A stretch of DNA of 64,000 nt from Bacteroidales bacterium (lineage in GTDB: Bacteria; Bacteroidota; Bacteroidia; Bacteroidales; UBA932): contig JAKSKH010000001.1 in assembly GCA_024401855.1 (NCBI GenBank), positions 1-64,000 of the forward strand, given 5' to 3'. Below are positions 45,602 to 53,827 of the stretch, piece after piece; within the stretch, counting starts at the first letter, position 1, and every line of letters starts with the position of its first letter. The translations under genes were made by a program, and so were the position numbers. The notes below the pieces were generated by a model. It had not been told where the DNA came from. It searched no databases and saw nothing but the letters and a program-made list of their open reading frames with translations.

Positions 45602-46204
45602 CTATATTTCATTTATAAAGATAACCGATTTTTCAATTTTTTCAAAGAAATCATCCTGCATGCCCAATCTGACTCTCACTTCCATATTGCAGTCTGTACC
45701 AAAGTCCTGCGATCTCTGGGGAAGGTCCATATCCTTGACTGTTTTCATCACTGCGGGCAACTGCTCATAAGAGAATCCTATCCTGTACCATTTGCCGGCA
45801 ATCTTTTCAACAACGGAAGCGGAGGACAACGCATCTGAGGTGGAAGTCTTGTATGCCCTTATAAGACCCGGGATTCCGAGTTTGATTCCCCCGAAATAAC
45901 GGATGACAACTACCAGCACATCACTCAGACCGAAAGAATCGATCTGTCCGAGGATGGGCCGGCCCGCAGATCCGGACGGTTCTCCGTCATCGCTGGAGCG
46001 ATACACTTCTCCGTGCAGTCCCAGACGGTATGCATAACAATGATGACGGGCATCATGATATTCCTTTCTCACGGAGGACAGAATCTCCTTGATCCGCTCT
46101 TCGGTTTCGACCGGATACGCCTTGGCTATAAACCTGCTGCCGTTGTCCCGGAACAGGCCCTCAGACACACAAGAAATGCTTTTGTACGTATCTTTGAGCT
46201 GCAT
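45602..46204 (-). CDS. YigZ/IMPACT-family protein
   Basis: 200 residues. The UPF0029 N-terminal domain (about 15-120) has the hallmark strings [39 protein letters not shown] and a C-terminal ferredoxin-like domain. The family is related to yeast/mammal IMPACT; molecular role in bacteria is unknown. It starts the yigZ-serC-serA-DUF1015-recQ-dnaG-metG run, and its -7 box lies 7 bases upstream of the ATG, predicting a leaderless transcript. Confidence 0.92.
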   Translation of the reverse strand: MQLKDTYKSISCVSEGLFRDNGSRFIAKAYPVETEERIKEILSSVRKEYHDARHHCYAYRLGLHGEVYRSSDDGEPSGSAGRPILGQIDSFGLSDVLVVVIRYFGGIKLGIPGLIRAYKTSTSDALSSASVVEKIAGKWYRIGFSYEQLPAVMKTVKDMDLPQRSQDFGTDCNMEVRVRLGMQDDFFEKIEKSVIFINEI

Positions 46205-46211
46205 ACCAATC

Positions 46212-46242
46212 CAAATTTAGTGAATAATTAGTATCTTCGCAA
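46212..46242 (-). promoter_or_regulatory. yigZ operon promoter, near-leaderless
   Basis: TATTG (TTG at 46242-46240), 20 bases, TAAATTTG (46219-46212) on the minus strand; 7 bases to the ATG at 46204. Overlaps the opposing -7 box of the next gene. Confidence 0.65.
46232..46239 (+). promoter_or_regulatory. Candidate -7 box, near-leaderless
   Basis: TATCTTCG (one change from TAnnTTTG), 4 bases before the ATG at 46244. No clear -33 box. Confidence 0.4.
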
Positions 46243-46243
46243 T

Positions 46244-46801
46244 ATGAATTACGAATATAAAGTCACTCTAGCTGGAATTAAAGGTTTCTTCCGCACCTAC
46301 CGTGTAAACGGGGCCAATTCCCTATATACTTTTCACAAGCAGATTCAGGCGGATTTGGAATTCCCCGCAGATCAGCCCATCCTTTTCAAAGCCCTTGACG
46401 GCAATGGCAACGTTGTCGCCAGATACGCGTTGGTGGACCTGGGTTTCGGAACCGTCGATGCAGTCAGCTTCGCTTCTGCAATCAAGGCCGGAGCCGTCAG
46501 TTTCATCTACTTCTATGATACCAAAGCAAAAAAAAGCGTGATAATAACGCTGGTAAAAGAGAGTGCGGAATCCACCGTCACCCCTGTCCTGCTTGAATCC
46601 AAAGGCCCCGTTCCCCAGGAGTTCGAGAACGGATATGTGGCATTCGAAGATCTCCCGGAAGAACGCAGGCGCCTCCCCGGAGAAGACGGAGCCACAGAAG
46701 ATGAAGACGAGGATTTCGACGACGAAGAAGATGATGACGAAGAGGACGGGGAAGACAAGGAAGACATCATCTACGATGAAAACGAAGAGGCCGGCCAATA
46801 A
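46244..46801 (+). CDS. pRiA4b ORF-3-like (IS1096 passenger TnpR-like) domain protein with acidic tail
   Basis: 185 residues. Residues about 1-105 resemble the pRiA4b ORF-3/IS1096 passenger fold (YEYKVTLAGIKGFFRTYRVN, SLYTFHKQIQADLEFPADQP, LVDLGFGTVDAVSF), seen in many Bacteroidota housekeeping contexts without any transposon. Residues about 145-185 are almost entirely Asp/Glu, a strongly charged disordered tail like those of RNA polymerase delta subunit or DNA mimics. No transposase is nearby. Function unknown. The tail's coding region forms the left arm of a possible bidirectional terminator with the convergent FKBP gene. Confidence 0.75.
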   Translation: MNYEYKVTLAGIKGFFRTYRVNGANSLYTFHKQIQADLEFPADQPILFKALDGNGNVVARYALVDLGFGTVDAVSFASAIKAGAVSFIYFYDTKAKKSVIITLVKESAESTVTPVLLESKGPVPQEFENGYVAFEDLPEERRRLPGEDGATEDEDEDFDDEEDDDEEDGEDKEDIIYDENEEAGQ

Positions 46802-46810
46802 GCCGACCTC
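46787..46810. terminator. Possible bidirectional terminator hairpin
   Basis: GAGGCCGGC (46787-46795), loop of 6, GCCGACCTC (46802-46810): a 9-position stem with one C-A mismatch, followed on the plus strand by TTATT. It sits at the junction of two convergent genes. The T-run is weak. Confidence 0.4.
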
Positions 46811-46834
46811 TTATTCAATATGCCTTCGTGAGGA

Positions 46835-47575
46835 CTACTCCTGTGCGGCAGCCTTTCCGACCTTTGTGAGCTGAACGTCGAATACAAGCACGGAATTGGG
46901 CTCGATAGCCTGGTTTCCGTTCTCGCCGTAAGCAAGATCAGCAGGGATGTAGAGTTCAATGTGGCCACCTTCTCCGATGAGCTGAAGTCCTTCGGTCCAT
47001 CCGGGGATAACACGGTTAAGCAACATCTGAACAGGCTCTGCGCCCTCTTCTGTCTGGTCGAACACGCTTCCGTCAAGACGGGTTCCCTTATAGAGCACCC
47101 ATACGGTATCGGTGGCGGCAGGTTTTACACCGTTGCCGGCCTCGATAATCTTGTACTGAAGCCCGGACTCAGTTGTGTTGACACCGGCCTTTGTCTTGTT
47201 TTCCTCAAGGAACTTGTCTCCCTTGTCTTTGTTGACGGCGGCAGTGAACTCCTGACGTTTCTTGAGATAACTGTCAAACACCTTGTTCATCTCCATAGGG
47301 TTGATCTTGAACTGCTCTCCGAAATCCGGATCACGGACATCTCCCTCAGAGTTCACAAAATCCTTGATACCTTCAATTATCTTGTCATAGTTCATGTTGT
47401 CTCCGAAGTTATATCCCTTGATAAAACTTCCGAAGTTGATACCCATAAGATAACTTACAGAATCAATTTCAGCCTTTGTAGGCTGGAATTGTGCGGCCGT
47501 CTCACTGACCTTGGGTGAGCAGGCGATCATTGTCAGGCCCAGAACAAGGGCACCGAAAAATTTTTTAGTCTTCAT
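46835..47575 (-). CDS. FKBP-type peptidyl-prolyl isomerase lipoprotein
   Basis: 246 residues. Lipobox GLTMIAC (Cys19), an N-terminal dimerisation helix region as in FkpA/Mip (about 35-130) and a C-terminal FKBP domain (about 150-240) with DTVWVLYKGTRLDGSVFDQT, VIPGWTEGLQLIGEGG and IPADLAYGENG. A periplasm-facing chaperone/isomerase. It lies 24 bases after the ROK kinase gene, and may be transcribed with it or alone; no good promoter was seen. Confidence 0.93.
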   Translation of the reverse strand: MKTKKFFGALVLGLTMIACSPKVSETAAQFQPTKAEIDSVSYLMGINFGSFIKGYNFGDNMNYDKIIEGIKDFVNSEGDVRDPDFGEQFKINPMEMNKVFDSYLKKRQEFTAAVNKDKGDKFLEENKTKAGVNTTESGLQYKIIEAGNGVKPAATDTVWVLYKGTRLDGSVFDQTEEGAEPVQMLLNRVIPGWTEGLQLIGEGGHIELYIPADLAYGENGNQAIEPNSVLVFDVQLTKVGKAAAQE

Positions 47576-47599
47576 TTTAATAATAATTAAACCTTCTAT

Positions 47600-48562
47600 C
47601 TAGAGTTCCCACGCCAGAGCGGAAGCGCCGAGAATGGCGGCGTCTGATTCCTTGAGGCTGGAGAAAACTATCTGAACCTTATCCTTCCAGATCTTAAGCA
47701 CATTCTCATTCATCGCCCTGAGCATGGGTTCATAAAGGAATTCCTTTGAACGCGCGAGACCGCCGAAGAGGACGATTGCCTCAGGAGCGCTGAAAGCGAT
47801 GAAATCACAGAACTTGGTTCCAAGCAGTTTTCCGGTATACTCGAAAATTGCGAGAGCCACCTTGTCCCCTTCCTTTGCGGCATCGTAAACATCCTTTGAA
47901 GTGATGTTGTCCACATCGCGGAGAACTGAGGGTTCGGTTGAATGCTCAAGCCATTCACGTGCCGTACGGGCAACTCCTATGGCGGAGCAATATGCCTCGA
48001 GGCAACCCATACGTCCGCATCCGCAGACGCGTCCGTTATAGGGAACAACTGTTGTATGACCAAGTTCACCGGCAAAACCGTCATGTCCGTAAACGACCTT
48101 TCCGTCAATTACGATACCGCTGCCGACTCCGGTTCCGAGGGTGATCATGATGAAATTCTTCATTCCCCTGGCTGAACCATAGGTCATTTCTCCCACTGCG
48201 GCAGCATTCGCATCGTTGGTAAGAGAAACGGGGATACCGGTCTTGCTGCTGAGTATTTCAGAGAACTTGACTGCCTTCTTTGCGGCCCATGCAAGATTGG
48301 GAGCATATGAAACCTCTCCGGTATAATAGTTACCGTTGGGAGCTCCCACTCCGATTCCGCGGATCTCGCCTTCCTTGCCGGCATCCTTCACGCATTCATT
48401 GACAGCTACAGAAAGAGCCTCAAGAAAAGCGTCCGCATCGTCACCATAAATATCTGAACGGATTATTTTCTGTGCAAGGACATTTCCCCTGGCATCAACA
48501 ACACCGATCTTTGAGGTCTGACCACCTACGTCAATACCCACTACGTACTGTTTTCCTTCCAT
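47600..48562 (-). CDS. ROK-family sugar kinase (glucokinase-like)
   Basis: 320 residues. ATP-binding DVGGQTSKIGVVD, catalytic Asp in LTNDANAAAVGE, the ROK zinc site HTTVVPYNGRVCGCGRMGCLEAYCS (GHTTV, then CGCGxxGCLE), and GGLA near the C-terminus. Bacteroidetes members commonly phosphorylate glucose or N-acetylated sugars; the substrate is not certain. It is 6 bases downstream of an FHS-type sugar permease, implying import then phosphorylation of the same sugar. Quoted zinc motif residues span about 164-190. Confidence 0.93.
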   Translation of the reverse strand: MEGKQYVVGIDVGGQTSKIGVVDARGNVLAQKIIRSDIYGDDADAFLEALSVAVNECVKDAGKEGEIRGIGVGAPNGNYYTGEVSYAPNLAWAAKKAVKFSEILSSKTGIPVSLTNDANAAAVGEMTYGSARGMKNFIMITLGTGVGSGIVIDGKVVYGHDGFAGELGHTTVVPYNGRVCGCGRMGCLEAYCSAIGVARTAREWLEHSTEPSVLRDVDNITSKDVYDAAKEGDKVALAIFEYTGKLLGTKFCDFIAFSAPEAIVLFGGLARSKEFLYEPMLRAMNENVLKIWKDKVQIVFSSLKESDAAILGASALAWEL

Positions 48563-48568
48563 AAGATA

Positions 48569-49852
48569 CTATTTTACGGGAATATCCTTGTTAACGTTCT
48601 TGCATCCTGCAACTGCATAGTAAAGGAGATATGCAAGCATGGCCACTACAAGCCAGTAGCTTGTCATATAAGAAGCCTTCTGGGCGATGATGTTCTGGAT
48701 GAAAGGCATGATGCCGCCACCTACGACAAGTGTCATGAAGATACCGGAAGCCTGCTCCGTATATTTGCCGAGACCCTCAACTGCAAGGTTGAAGATTGCT
48801 CCCCACATGACTGAGGTGCAGAGACCGCAGAGAACGAGGAAGAGACAGCTGAGAGGAACATTGAACATTGCAAAACCGTCCGCTGCGCTGTATCCGGGCA
48901 TATTGACGGTAACAGTCTTGGGAGTGAAGATGGCAACGAGAACGAGAACGATGGCTACAGAAGCCACGCTGATCATCTGGGTGCGGGTGCTGATTTTTCC
49001 TGAGATGGCTGAAGATGCGGCGCGGCCGATCATCATGAGCAGCCAGTAAACGGCGGCGATGGCGCCTCCGATAGCGGCTCCGTTGAGAGCGATGCCCGCT
49101 CCCTTTTCAGATGCGTCAGCAAGGAAGAAGTTGACCTGTGAAGGGATTCCTATCTCAATACCCACATAGAAGAAAATGGCAACAGCTCCGAGAACGAAGT
49201 GACGGAAATTCCATGCACTGTGCTCGAAATTCTGAGAGTTGCGCTCCTGTGCGGGCTCGGGGATGTTCACAAAACTGATGATGATGAATGAGAGGGCGAA
49301 CACTGCCATTGCAATGAAAAGCAGAGGAGCGACATCACTCATCTTGGTGCTTGCGGTAACGGTTCCGATAAGAACGCCGACAAGGAGAGGGGTAAGTGTT
49401 CCGGTAAGGGAATTGAGGGTTCCTCCTATCTGGATGTACTGGTTGCCCTTGTTTCCGCCGCCACCGAGGATGTTAAGCATGGGGTTGACAACGGTGTTGA
49501 GCATACAAACGCAGAAACCGCAGACAAAAGCGCCGAGAAGATAAACGAAGATTGCAGAGTCTGCAAGGAATGAAAGACTTGAAATCCACTGGATTACGAT
49601 TCCTATAAAACCTACTGCAAGGGCGATGAGTGTGGTTTTCTTGTAACCCACCTTGATGAGCATCTTTCCTGCGGGAATACCCATGAAGGCGTATGCTGCA
49701 AAGTTCATGAGGTTACCGGCCATCTTAGACCATTCATACTGGTTTCCCCAGATGTTGCCGAACGGAGCGGCCATGTTGGTGACAAATGAAATCATCGCAA
49801 AGATGAAACACATCGTAACGATGGCCACCATGTTAGTTTTTTTCTGTGTCAT
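48569..49852 (-). CDS. FHS-type sugar MFS permease (glucose/galactose/fucose-like)
   Basis: 427 residues with 12 predicted membrane helices. N-terminal MTQKKTNMVAIVTMCFIFAM, GKMLIKVGYKKTTLIAL loop after helix 2, and helix-5 glycines in LNSLTGTLTPLLVGVLIG match the fucose/glucose-galactose symporter group. It lies 6 bases upstream of the ROK kinase and 11 downstream of the acyl-CoA ligase stop. Sugar specificity not determined; an H+- or Na+-driven symporter is likely. Confidence 0.9.
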   Translation of the reverse strand: MTQKKTNMVAIVTMCFIFAMISFVTNMAAPFGNIWGNQYEWSKMAGNLMNFAAYAFMGIPAGKMLIKVGYKKTTLIALAVGFIGIVIQWISSLSFLADSAIFVYLLGAFVCGFCVCMLNTVVNPMLNILGGGGNKGNQYIQIGGTLNSLTGTLTPLLVGVLIGTVTASTKMSDVAPLLFIAMAVFALSFIIISFVNIPEPAQERNSQNFEHSAWNFRHFVLGAVAIFFYVGIEIGIPSQVNFFLADASEKGAGIALNGAAIGGAIAAVYWLLMMIGRAASSAISGKISTRTQMISVASVAIVLVLVAIFTPKTVTVNMPGYSAADGFAMFNVPLSCLFLVLCGLCTSVMWGAIFNLAVEGLGKYTEQASGIFMTLVVGGGIMPFIQNIIAQKASYMTSYWLVVAMLAYLLYYAVAGCKNVNKDIPVK

Positions 49853-49863
49853 ATTAATTAGGA

Positions 49864-51783
49864 TTAAATAGATGCTATGTTCTTTGGATTGTAAAGTTGT
49901 TTTCCTTCGGGAGTGAAGGCATATTCTATCCTGTCGGCATAACGGGCCTCGACTTTTCTGCGCACCATCTTGGATGTGGAGTTGAGCATTCCGTTCTGCT
50001 CCGTGAAAGGTTCATCTGCAACCACCACGGCTGAAGGAAGCCACTTTTCAGGGAACATTCCCTGATGGCGTCCACCGTTGCGGTAAGAATCCAGCTCCCC
50101 CTGAATTATGTCAAGCATATACTTCCTGCCATCCTCATCGTCCGGATTCTTCCCGGCAGACCTGGCGGCATCATACAGCAGGGACCTGTTGGGGACAACT
50201 ATTACCACGGTATATGGGCTCTGGTTATTGTACAGAACCGAACTGTCTATGTATGCGGACCCGTCCGCGAGGCTGTCCTCATATCCTTCGGGGGAATACT
50301 TCTCCCCATCAGAGGAAATGAGAAGACTCTTGAAGCGTCCCGTCACATACAGGAAGCGGGGGTTGTCAACACAGATGTATCCGCGGTCTCCGGTATGGAG
50401 CCAGCCGTCCACAATGGTCTTGGCGGTGGCTTCGGGGTTCTTCCAATATCCGGCCATTACATTCTCTCCGCGGATGACTATCTCTCCCGTAACGCCGTGA
50501 GGCACTTCCTTCCCGTCCTCGTCACAGATCTTTATGTCCATAGGACGTACGGTACGGCCGGACGAACCGAAGCGCGCGCAATCCCTGCCCTCGGAATTGG
50601 CGCATATCACGGGAGTAGCCTCGGAAAGGCCGTATCCCTGGAATACCGGCATACCGATGGCACAGAAGTAGCGCTGAAGCTCGATATCAAGCAACGCTCC
50701 TCCTCCTACGAAGAATTTGAAGCGTCCGCCGAAATTCTCCCTTATTCCCTTGAAGACAACCGCATCGAACAACACTTTGAGAACGGCTCTCCACCATTGG
50801 GTGACAAAAGGCCTTCCCATGTTCCAGTATTCACGGTTGTATCTTATTGCGTTATCAAGGGCAAAGCTGTAAAGTTTCCAGACGGAAGGGCCCTTCTTCC
50901 TTACTCCGCTCTCGATGTTCTTGCGGAAATTCCTGGATATGGCAGGAACGGAAAGCATGACGTGAGGCCTGGTCTCCCTGATTGCGGAAGGTATGTTCTT
51001 GAGCATGGTGACCGCGTTCTTTCCACCGGGCACGGTAGCTATGCTGCCTCCGTTGCACATCATGTAATAGAAACCCGCCACATGGGCGAAACAGTGGTCC
51101 AGCGGAAGGATGATGAGCATAACCCACTTCTTCCCAATGCTTATGACGGAATTGCACTGCTCCACGTTTGCCGTATAGTTGCGGTGAGTGAGCAGAATGC
51201 CTTTGGGATCAGCGGTCGTTCCCGAAGTATAGCTTATATTGGCGTAATCGTCAGGGCCCACCGTGGCTGTTCTTTTTTCGAGTTCGCCGGGATGCTCCCT
51301 CAGGAACCTCTCACCCATAAAGCGGATTTCAGAGAGATACATCTCCCCTTCCTCAAGGGGTATGTCATCCATTACGATGATCTTCTCGAGGGCCGGGCAC
51401 TGCGAAACAACACGCCTGACCTTTTCTATCTGACTTTGCGAAGCGACGATGAAACGGCTGTCGGAATGATTTATGCGGAAATTGAGGTCGTGGTCCGATT
51501 CAAGTTTGAACGACAGGGGGACATTGACTCCGCCGGCGTACAGAATGCCGAGTTCCGTGAATATCCACTTGTTGCGGCCTTCGGAAATCAAGGCGACCCT
51601 CTGGCCTTTCTCCAAACCGAGCGCCATGAAACCCGCGGCAAGAAGCCGTCCCTCATTTCTGGTATCGGCATACGATGTCTCCGTCCACACATCCCCGACC
51701 TTCTCCCTCAGGAAGGTTTCACTGCCATAAATACCGGCGTACTTGTCGACGAAATCGATTATGGTAGGTCTTTCTTTCCCCAT
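49864..51783 (-). CDS. Long-chain fatty acid-CoA ligase (AMP-forming)
   Basis: 639 residues from the ATG at 51783 (MGKERPTIIDFVDKYAG), 7 bases after the dNK stop; the longer reading overlaps dNK. ANL-superfamily motifs: YTSGTTADPKGILLTH (P-loop A3), QGYGLSEATPV, GWLHTGDRGYI (A7/A8), GEKYSPE. Residues 200-330 resemble FACS proteins of the Fad/LC type. It activates fatty acids for phospholipid synthesis or turnover. It is in a run with dNK1, a permease and a kinase without obvious metabolic link. Confidence 0.93.
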   Translation of the reverse strand: MGKERPTIIDFVDKYAGIYGSETFLREKVGDVWTETSYADTRNEGRLLAAGFMALGLEKGQRVALISEGRNKWIFTELGILYAGGVNVPLSFKLESDHDLNFRINHSDSRFIVASQSQIEKVRRVVSQCPALEKIIVMDDIPLEEGEMYLSEIRFMGERFLREHPGELEKRTATVGPDDYANISYTSGTTADPKGILLTHRNYTANVEQCNSVISIGKKWVMLIILPLDHCFAHVAGFYYMMCNGGSIATVPGGKNAVTMLKNIPSAIRETRPHVMLSVPAISRNFRKNIESGVRKKGPSVWKLYSFALDNAIRYNREYWNMGRPFVTQWWRAVLKVLFDAVVFKGIRENFGGRFKFFVGGGALLDIELQRYFCAIGMPVFQGYGLSEATPVICANSEGRDCARFGSSGRTVRPMDIKICDEDGKEVPHGVTGEIVIRGENVMAGYWKNPEATAKTIVDGWLHTGDRGYICVDNPRFLYVTGRFKSLLISSDGEKYSPEGYEDSLADGSAYIDSSVLYNNQSPYTVVIVVPNRSLLYDAARSAGKNPDDEDGRKYMLDIIQGELDSYRNGGRHQGMFPEKWLPSAVVVADEPFTEQNGMLNSTSKMVRRKVEARYADRIEYAFTPEGKQLYNPKNIASI

Positions 51784-51790
51784 GCTAGAG

Positions 51791-52405
51791 TTACTTGAAC
51801 AAACCGTATAATTTGGCATCAATCATGTTCGTGACATGTTCAAAATCCTCCGGCCTGTTTCCAAACTTGATTTTGTCTGCATCGACTATGAGGAGATTGC
51901 CCTTATAACCTTCGATCCAGGCCTCATATTTCTCATTCAGCCCGGTAAGATAGTCTATCCGGATACTCTTTTCGTAATCGCGGCCCCGTTTCTGAATCTG
52001 GGAAATGAGGTTGGGAATCGATGAGCGGAGGTAAACAAGCAGGTCCGGCTCACCCACAAGGGACATCATGAGTTCGAAGAGATCCGTATAGTTCTCGAAA
52101 TCCCTGGTGCTCATAAGCCCCATCTCGTGAAGATTGGGAGCGAATATACGGGCATCTTCGTAAATGGTGCGGTCCTGGACAATCACATCCGAAGAACGTG
52201 AGATATCAACGACATCCCTGAAGCGCCTGTTCAGGAAATAAACCTGCAGATTGAAAGACCACCTTTGCATATCTTCGTAGAAATCAGAAAGATATGGGTT
52301 AAAGTCAACAGACTCGTACTTCGGAATCCACCCATAATGGGCGGAGAGCATCTTGGTAAGGGTCGTCTTTCCACTGCCTATGTTTCCGGCAATCGCTATA
52401 TGCAT
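51791..52405 (-). CDS. Deoxynucleoside kinase (dNK/dAK-dGK family), copy 1
   Basis: 204 residues. P-loop GNIGSGKTTL (about 7-16), the substrate-binding QDRTIYEDARIF (DR-x-x-Y-E-D; 77-88), and the lid QKRGRDYEKS. It phosphorylates deoxyribonucleosides in salvage. It has its own -7 box in the gap after copy 2, so it may be independently expressed, and co-transcribed with the acyl-CoA ligase. It is colinear without gaps with copy 2: I count about 120 identities in 204 (59%). The base-contacting Asp84 (equivalent to Asp133 of human dCK by motif) is retained here. Confidence 0.94.
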   Translation of the reverse strand: MHIAIAGNIGSGKTTLTKMLSAHYGWIPKYESVDFNPYLSDFYEDMQRWSFNLQVYFLNRRFRDVVDISRSSDVIVQDRTIYEDARIFAPNLHEMGLMSTRDFENYTDLFELMMSLVGEPDLLVYLRSSIPNLISQIQKRGRDYEKSIRIDYLTGLNEKYEAWIEGYKGNLLIVDADKIKFGNRPEDFEHVTNMIDAKLYGLFK

Positions 52406-52426
52406 AAACTATTCGGTTATATTACA

Positions 52427-52434
52427 CAAAGATA
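52427..52434 (-). promoter_or_regulatory. -7 box of deoxynucleoside kinase copy 1
   Basis: TATCTTTG on the minus strand, 21 bases before the ATG at 52405; sits between the two kinase genes. Confidence 0.6.
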
Positions 52435-52438
52435 ACAA

Positions 52439-53053
52439 TTATTTGAATAGTCCGAACATTTCGGCATCTATCCTGTCCGTTATATATGAGAAATCGGACG
52501 GATTGTTCTGGAAATCGAGCTTTTCCGAATCGATTATGAGCACTTTCCCCGTATGTCCCGATATCCACTTCTCATATAAGTCGTTAAGTCCCGAGAGGTA
52601 TTCCAGGCTTATGCTCTGCTCGTAGTCACGCCCCCTTTTCTGGATTCTGGACACCAGATGCGGGACACTGTCCCTGAGGTAAATGAGAAGGTCCGGCTCG
52701 CCGACCATGGACATCATAACCCCGTAAAGCTGCATATACGTTTCGTAATCCCTCTGCGAAAGGTTCCCCATCCTCCTGTTGTTGGCGACGAAAACATTAA
52801 CACCTTCCGAAAGGGTCCTGTCCTGAATGACGACGCCTTCGGTCCTGGAAATTTCGAGCTCATCCTTGAATCTTTGCGCAAGGAAATATGTTTCAAGGTT
52901 GTAGGACCAGCGTGGAATGTCTCCGTAATAGTCTTCGAGATAGGGATTGTTAACCACCGACTCGTATTTGGGCGTCCACCCGTAATGCTCGGCCAGCATT
53001 CTCGTCAAAGTTGTCTTGCCGCTCCCTATATTGCCAGATATACCGATATGCAT
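52439..53053 (-). CDS. Deoxynucleoside kinase, diverged tandem copy 2
   Basis: 204 residues, gapless match to copy 1 (about 59% identical by my count). It retains the P-loop GNIGSGKTTL, DR pair (QDRT, 77-80) and lid QKRGRDYEQS. The substrate loop differs: QDRTLSEGVNVF in place of QDRTIYEDARIF, so position 84 is Gly instead of the Asp that recognises the base in dCK/dGK relatives. Region 81-112 is the most divergent part, whereas P-loop and lid are conserved. Likely a kinase with a different nucleoside preference, as in dAK/dGK pairs of other bacteria. Catalysis should remain intact. Confidence 0.93.
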   Translation of the reverse strand: MHIGISGNIGSGKTTLTRMLAEHYGWTPKYESVVNNPYLEDYYGDIPRWSYNLETYFLAQRFKDELEISRTEGVVIQDRTLSEGVNVFVANNRRMGNLSQRDYETYMQLYGVMMSMVGEPDLLIYLRDSVPHLVSRIQKRGRDYEQSISLEYLSGLNDLYEKWISGHTGKVLIIDSEKLDFQNNPSDFSYITDRIDAEMFGLFK

Positions 53054-53078
53054 GCTTGAAATGAGATTTTGTATCTTA

Positions 53079-53086
53079 CAAAATTA
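53079..53086 (-). promoter_or_regulatory. -7 box of deoxynucleoside kinase copy 2
   Basis: TAATTTTG on the minus strand, 25 bases before the ATG at 53053. Confidence 0.5.
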
Positions 53087-53099
53087 GCATTTTGTTTCA

Positions 53100-53107
53100 T
53101 ATATTTG
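53100..53107 (+). promoter_or_regulatory. -7 box of MBL-fold hydrolase
   Basis: TATATTTG, 9 bases before the ATG at 53117; predicted leader of only a few bases. Confidence 0.5.
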
Positions 53108-53116
53108 CTGTAAATA

Positions 53117-53827
53117 ATGTCAGGAATGATGGAAATCAGGATTTTTACCTTCAACTTGTTTCAGGAACATACGATGGTGGTTTACAACGGCGGTCCTGCC
53201 TGTGTTATAATTGACCCCGGATTCTACGAACCGGGCGAGAAGGAGCAGTTTTTCGGATGGCTGGAGGCCAACGGCCTTGTTCCCGAGGCTGTTTTACTCA
53301 CCCACGGGCACATAGACCATATTACCGGAGTAAAGGAGACACAGGACTTTTTCGGCGGCATACCCGTCTACATGAAAGAAGAGGACAGGCTGGAACTTGA
53401 GGAAGACGTGTTCATCAGCAGGCGTTTCGGATTCCGGGAGCCACGGACCGATTTCAGATACAATGATGTCCGGGACGGTCAGACAATAGAAGCCGCCGGT
53501 ATGGAATTCAAGGTGATAACGACTCCGGGACATTCCCCGGGCAGCGTATGCTACCTGATGGAAGATGAGAAAATTCTCTTCACCGGAGACACTTTGTTCG
53601 CCGGCACCATAGGACGCACCGACTTCAAATATGGCGACTACGACAACGAAATCCGCTCAATAATGGAAAAACTCATCTGGCTCGCTCCGGAAATCACCAT
53701 ATATCCGGGGCACGGAGGCACATCCACCATAGGAGTGGAACGCACGGGCAACCCGATGCTGGAGCCGTTCAATGAAAAGGAAGAACTAGAGCAGAGTCTG
53801 TCCGCCGATGAACTCCCTCATGATTGA
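53117..53827 (+). CDS. MBL-fold metallo-hydrolase (glyoxalase II-like)
   Basis: 236 residues. Metal-binding THGHIDH (about 56-62), further His in TPGHSPGSVCYL, LFTGDTLFAGTIGRTDF (bridging Asp) and YPGHGGTSTIGVER. This is the compact glyoxalase II-like group often annotated YcbL. ATGs at 53117, 53126 and 53129 are possible; the first is closest to the -7 box. Substrate unknown; thioester hydrolysis is typical. The 3' end overlaps the convergent uridine-kinase-like gene by 42 bases. Confidence 0.92.
   Translation: MSGMMEIRIFTFNLFQEHTMVVYNGGPACVIIDPGFYEPGEKEQFFGWLEANGLVPEAVLLTHGHIDHITGVKETQDFFGGIPVYMKEEDRLELEEDVFISRRFGFREPRTDFRYNDVRDGQTIEAAGMEFKVITTPGHSPGSVCYLMEDEKILFTGDTLFAGTIGRTDFKYGDYDNEIRSIMEKLIWLAPEITIYPGHGGTSTIGVERTGNPMLEPFNEKEELEQSLSADELPHD

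Noticed and set aside
46244..46801. A mobile-element remnant, from the IS1096 passenger-like domain
   Set aside because: No transposase, terminal repeats or target duplication are seen nearby, and the domain is common in Bacteroidota core contexts.
50065..51798. A 577-residue open frame on the plus strand opposite the acyl-CoA ligase
   Set aside because: Antisense to a gene with all ANL motifs; composition is that of a codon shadow. Similar antisense frames (41050-42261, 32930-33718) were dropped for the same reason.
51791..53053. Recent tandem duplication or assembly artefact of the kinase genes
   Set aside because: The two proteins are only about 59% identical with coherent divergence and separate promoters, so the duplication is old.
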